DNA of 17,873 nucleotides, from positions 1-17,873 of the forward strand of contig DJFY01000010.1 in NCBI GenBank assembly GCA_002431545.1, in the 5' to 3' direction. Source of the DNA: Cellvibrionales bacterium UBA5860 (GTDB lineage: Bacteria; Pseudomonadota; Gammaproteobacteria; Pseudomonadales; Porticoccaceae). A program made the translations under genes and the position numbers. Numbering within the stretch: position 1 is the first letter of the stretch; each line of letters starts with the position of its first letter. The notes under the pieces are model-generated. The model was not told the DNA's origin. It searched no databases and worked only from the letters and a program-made list of their open reading frames with translations. This document shows, piece after piece, positions 15,878 through 17,873 of this stretch.

Positions 15878-16633
15878 CTAGCGGCCTTTAAACACTGGCG
15901 TGCGCTTTTCCAAGCGCGCGGCCGTACCTTCGCGGCCGTCCTCGCTGGCGCTGGCGATTTCAACCAGTTTGTCGACGTCTTCGTGATAGATGCCTTCGCG
16001 AAAACGCATTTGCCGTACCAACAGGCCCTTCATCGCTTTCAGTGAAAGCGGGGCGTTGGCGGCCAGGCGGTCGATAATTTTCTGGGTCTCGGCCTCGAAT
16101 TCATCGGGTTCGGCAACACGGGCAATCAGACCCATAGCGTGCATTTGCGTCGCCGGGAAGGGGTCGCCAAGAAAAAGAAACTCCCGGGTTTTTACCGGGC
16201 CGGCGACCTCCATCAGTTTTTTAGCCAGGAACCAGGTTGGAGCGAGACCAATTTGTGCCAGCGACATGCCGAAGCGCGCGGTGCTGACAGCGACCACGAT
16301 GTCGCAATGTAGGGCGAGTTCGTTACCGCCGGCAATGGCATCGCCCTGCACCACGCCGACAACCGGCAGGGGATAGGTTTCTATGGCGTACAGCATGGTC
16401 TCGATGGGGGCGATACCGCCAATGGTTTCCTGCCGCGCCTTGAGGTCCATACCGGCACAAAATACCGGGCCTTCGGCGCGAATCACGGTTAGACGCTCAC
16501 TTTCGGGAGGCGTCACTTTGAAAGCCGCCTCCAGCTCTTCGAGCATCTGGTTATCGAGCGCATTGCGTTTATCGGCGCGGGTCAGGGTGACGGTACGGAC
16601 GGCACCATTTTCTTCAACGCGTATTCGGGACAT
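15878..16633 (-). CDS. enoyl-CoA hydratase/isomerase (crotonase) family protein
   Basis: A 251-residue crotonase-superfamily protein acting on an acyl-CoA thioester. The oxyanion-hole segments are GPVFCAGMDLKAR (55-67) and QGDAIAGGNELAL (96-108). E105 occupies the place of Glu144 of rat enoyl-CoA hydratase, but the second catalytic place (Glu164) is L125 in FGMSLAQIGL, so simple hydration by the two-Glu mechanism is doubtful; an isomerase, hydrolase or other crotonase activity is as likely. The start is ATG at 16633, with AAGGA about 11 bases before it and the family's normal N-terminus. An open frame continues 62 codons further upstream to 16819 but would overlap the aldolase gene and shows no crotonase similarity. 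The GIY-YIG-like gene follows after 20 bases and the aldolase gene precedes by 97. Confidence 0.92.
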   Translation of the reverse strand: MSRIRVEENGAVRTVTLTRADKRNALDNQMLEELEAAFKVTPPESERLTVIRAEGPVFCAGMDLKARQETIGGIAPIETMLYAIETYPLPVVGVVQGDAIAGGNELALHCDIVVAVSTARFGMSLAQIGLAPTWFLAKKLMEVAGPVKTREFLFLGDPFPATQMHAMGLIARVAEPDEFEAETQKIIDRLAANAPLSLKAMKGLLVRQMRFREGIYHEDVDKLVEIASASEDGREGTAARLEKRTPVFKGR

Positions 16634-16701
16634 CGGGTTGTTATTCCTTTTTTCAGTTAATCGATAAGTGTTATGAGTTAATGCGCAAGTAGCAGAGTTT
16701 A

Positions 16702-16726
16702 GGGGCTCGGTAATCGATGTAGCCCC
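16702..16726 (-). terminator. hairpin just after the aldolase gene
   Basis: AGCCCC/GGGGCT (16721-16726 with 16702-16707) forms a 6-bp GC-rich stem with a 13-base loop, starting 5 bases past the aldolase stop on the minus strand. No T-run follows, so partial termination or mRNA processing between aldolase and crotonase is as likely as a true end. Confidence 0.35.
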
Positions 16727-16730
16727 CATA

Positions 16731-17504
16731 TTAGTCGCGATAGGATGGATCCCGGGCGTCGATGGTACGCAGCAAGGCTGGCCATGCCAGGTCAGCACCT
16801 TTGCCAAACGCGCGGGCACCTTGTTTTTTGGTCAGTTCCTGTACTTCCTGCGTCGGCAACTGCAGGGGCACACCACCTGTCAACGCGGCCACCTGCACGT
16901 CACAGGCACGCTCCAGATAGTAGAGCCGGTAAAAGGCATCGGCAGCGCTGATGCCGCAGGTGAGCAGCCCGTGGTTGCGCAGGATCATGGTCCATTCCTC
17001 GCCCAGGTCGGCAACCAGGCGGACTTTTTCTTCGGGATTAAGGGCCACGCCTTCGTAATCGTGGTAAGAGATCGAGCTCAGCGCCACCAGAGAGGTCTGG
17101 GCCAGTGGCAGCAAGCCATCCCGGTGGGCTGAAACCGCCATGCCGGACGTGGAGTGGGTGTGAAAGACGCACTTGACGTCGGGGCGTGCCTCGTGAACGG
17201 CGCTGTGTATCACGTATCCAGCCTTGTTGATTTTGTAGGGCGATTCGCTCATCAGGTTGCCTTCCAGATCGACCTTGACCAGACTTGAGGCAGTGATCTC
17301 ATGAAACATGAGGCCAAAGGGGTTAAGCAGGAAATGTTCGTCAGGACCCGGTACCCGCATGGATATGTGCGTGGCAATGACATCATCCCAGCCAAAGTGT
17401 GCCACCAGGCGATAACAGGCGGCGAGTTCCACGCGGGCGTTCCACTCTTCGGCTGAAACGCTGGATTTGAGCGACGGGGTGGCGACCTGAGCGGGAGCAT
17501 TCAT
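16731..17504 (-). CDS. class II aldolase/adducin family protein
   Basis: A 257-residue protein of the class II aldolase/adducin head-domain family, whose active members cleave or decarboxylate sugar-phosphate or keto-acid substrates with zinc. The three metal ligands are present: H115 and H117 in FHTHSTSG and H178 in LRNHGLLTCG, matching His92, His94 and His155 of L-fuculose-1-phosphate aldolase. The catalytic Glu of that enzyme (Glu73, in SEWRFH) is replaced: the aligned stretch here is AGYVIH (95-100), putting Gly96 in its place. So metal binding is expected but the classical aldol mechanism is not. The ATG has GAGGAC about 6 bases before it, with a TATACT -10 candidate upstream. It is the first gene of the minus-strand run with crotonase, GIY-YIG-like and acyl-CoA dehydrogenase genes. 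Confidence 0.92.
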   Translation of the reverse strand: MNAPAQVATPSLKSSVSAEEWNARVELAACYRLVAHFGWDDVIATHISMRVPGPDEHFLLNPFGLMFHEITASSLVKVDLEGNLMSESPYKINKAGYVIHSAVHEARPDVKCVFHTHSTSGMAVSAHRDGLLPLAQTSLVALSSISYHDYEGVALNPEEKVRLVADLGEEWTMILRNHGLLTCGISAADAFYRLYYLERACDVQVAALTGGVPLQLPTQEVQELTKKQGARAFGKGADLAWPALLRTIDARDPSYRD

Positions 17505-17540
17505 CGATTTGTCCTCACTGGATAATCATATTCGCTTACG

Positions 17541-17571
17541 AGTATAGCGCCTGATATGGCGGTTGCTGCAA
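17541..17571 (-). promoter_or_regulatory. candidate promoter of the aldolase-led gene group
   Basis: On the minus strand TATACT (17546-17541) is a 5/6 match to the -10 box and TTGCAG (17571-17566) a weak -35, with 19 bases between them. A start about 7 bases past the -10 would leave a leader of roughly 30 bases including the GAGGAC ribosome site. Confidence 0.35.
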
Positions 17572-17828
17572 ATTGGCCTGAAACCGCGACGATGATCCCG
17601 GTCGTGGACAGCCTCTCCCAAAACATTAATACTGATTCTGGCCGCCCTGCAAGGATGTCAACGAGGCGCCCGAATGTTGCGGCATGACCCTGGGGAAAGA
17701 GCGCCGGCAAAGCCGTGGAACTGCTTTTGGGGAGAGACTCGCGAGTGGCTTTGGGCTTTAAGTCCCGTAGACTGGCCTTTAGAAATTTTGCACGGGGTTT
17801 GTATGACAGCGGAGCCGGCCAGCGGATT

Positions 17829-17873
17829 GACTGCCCAGAGCCAATAGGACTGCCCAGAGCTAATAGAATTGCC
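17829..17873 (+). repeat. 19-base tandem repeat, cut by the window end
   Basis: Unit one is GACTGCCCAGAGCCAATAG (17829-17847); unit two (17848-17866) differs only by T for C at the fourteenth base; a third unit has begun at 17867 with AATTGCC, two changes from GACTGCC. The array may continue beyond the window, so copy number is unknown. Nineteen is not a multiple of three, so a change in copy number would shift any frame read across it. Confidence 0.75.

Larger units (their letters stand above)
17505..17873. other. gene-free end of the window
   Basis: Apart from the aldolase promoter candidate, no gene is supported here. An ATG at 17803 with GGGG 7 bases upstream opens a 14-codon frame on the plus strand that ends at TAG inside the first unit of the tandem repeat. 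ACTCGCGAGT (17737-17746) is a perfect 10-base palindrome. The next gene to the right, if any, begins outside the window. Confidence 0.5.

Noticed and set aside
16634..16819. N-terminal extension of the crotonase gene by 62 codons
   Set aside because: It overlaps the aldolase gene by 89 bases, has no crotonase similarity, and the ATG at 16633 gives the normal N-terminus with an AAGGA site.
17501..17710. 69-codon minus-strand frame upstream of the aldolase gene
   Set aside because: It overlaps the aldolase start and its promoter candidate, and the product shows no recognisable pattern.

Overview
The window is bacterial chromosomal DNA, densely coding and mostly in the mid-to-high 50s % GC by eye, with no rRNA, tRNA, CRISPR array, transposase or phage gene that I can see. 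Gene content (acyl-CoA enzymes, CoA transferase, amidohydrolase, SDRs, a DUF4212/sodium-solute symporter pair, a secreted DUF4139 protein) and clear Shine-Dalgarno sites suggest a Gram-negative proteobacterium. A marine-type gammaproteobacterium rich in lipid or xenobiotic catabolism is my best guess, but this is inference and no marker gene is present.

Left part, 1-6335: a 5'-truncated PECR-like SDR and a CaiB/BaiF CoA-transferase on the plus strand; a converging classical SDR on the minus strand; a 150-base divergent control region with an ordered set of GTGTAA/TTACAC half-sites; then an amidohydrolase_2 protein and an SLC13-type transporter with two RCK_C-like domains on the plus strand. 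Together these look like one uptake-and-degradation unit for an organic acid activated as its CoA thioester; the substrate is unknown.

Middle part, 6367-12819, all minus strand: a secreted DUF4139 protein, a VOC protein, the large and small subunits of a VC_2705-type sodium:solute symporter, and a long-chain acyl-CoA synthetase with its own likely promoter. Symporter plus synthetase would allow import and CoA activation of a carboxylate.

A lower-GC patch, 12956-14218, carries a small exported protein with a TonB/TolA C-terminal-like region and a GNAT acetyltransferase, followed by about 320 bases without a gene. It looks like an insertion of accessory DNA.

Right part, 14219-17504, is a minus-strand catabolic group: class II aldolase/adducin protein, crotonase-family protein, a small GIY-YIG-like protein and an acyl-CoA dehydrogenase. 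The unexpected member is the GIY-YIG-like protein, placed 20 bases after the crotonase with a strong ribosome binding site. Both the crotonase and the aldolase lack one textbook catalytic Glu. The window ends inside a 19-base tandem repeat at 17829-17873.
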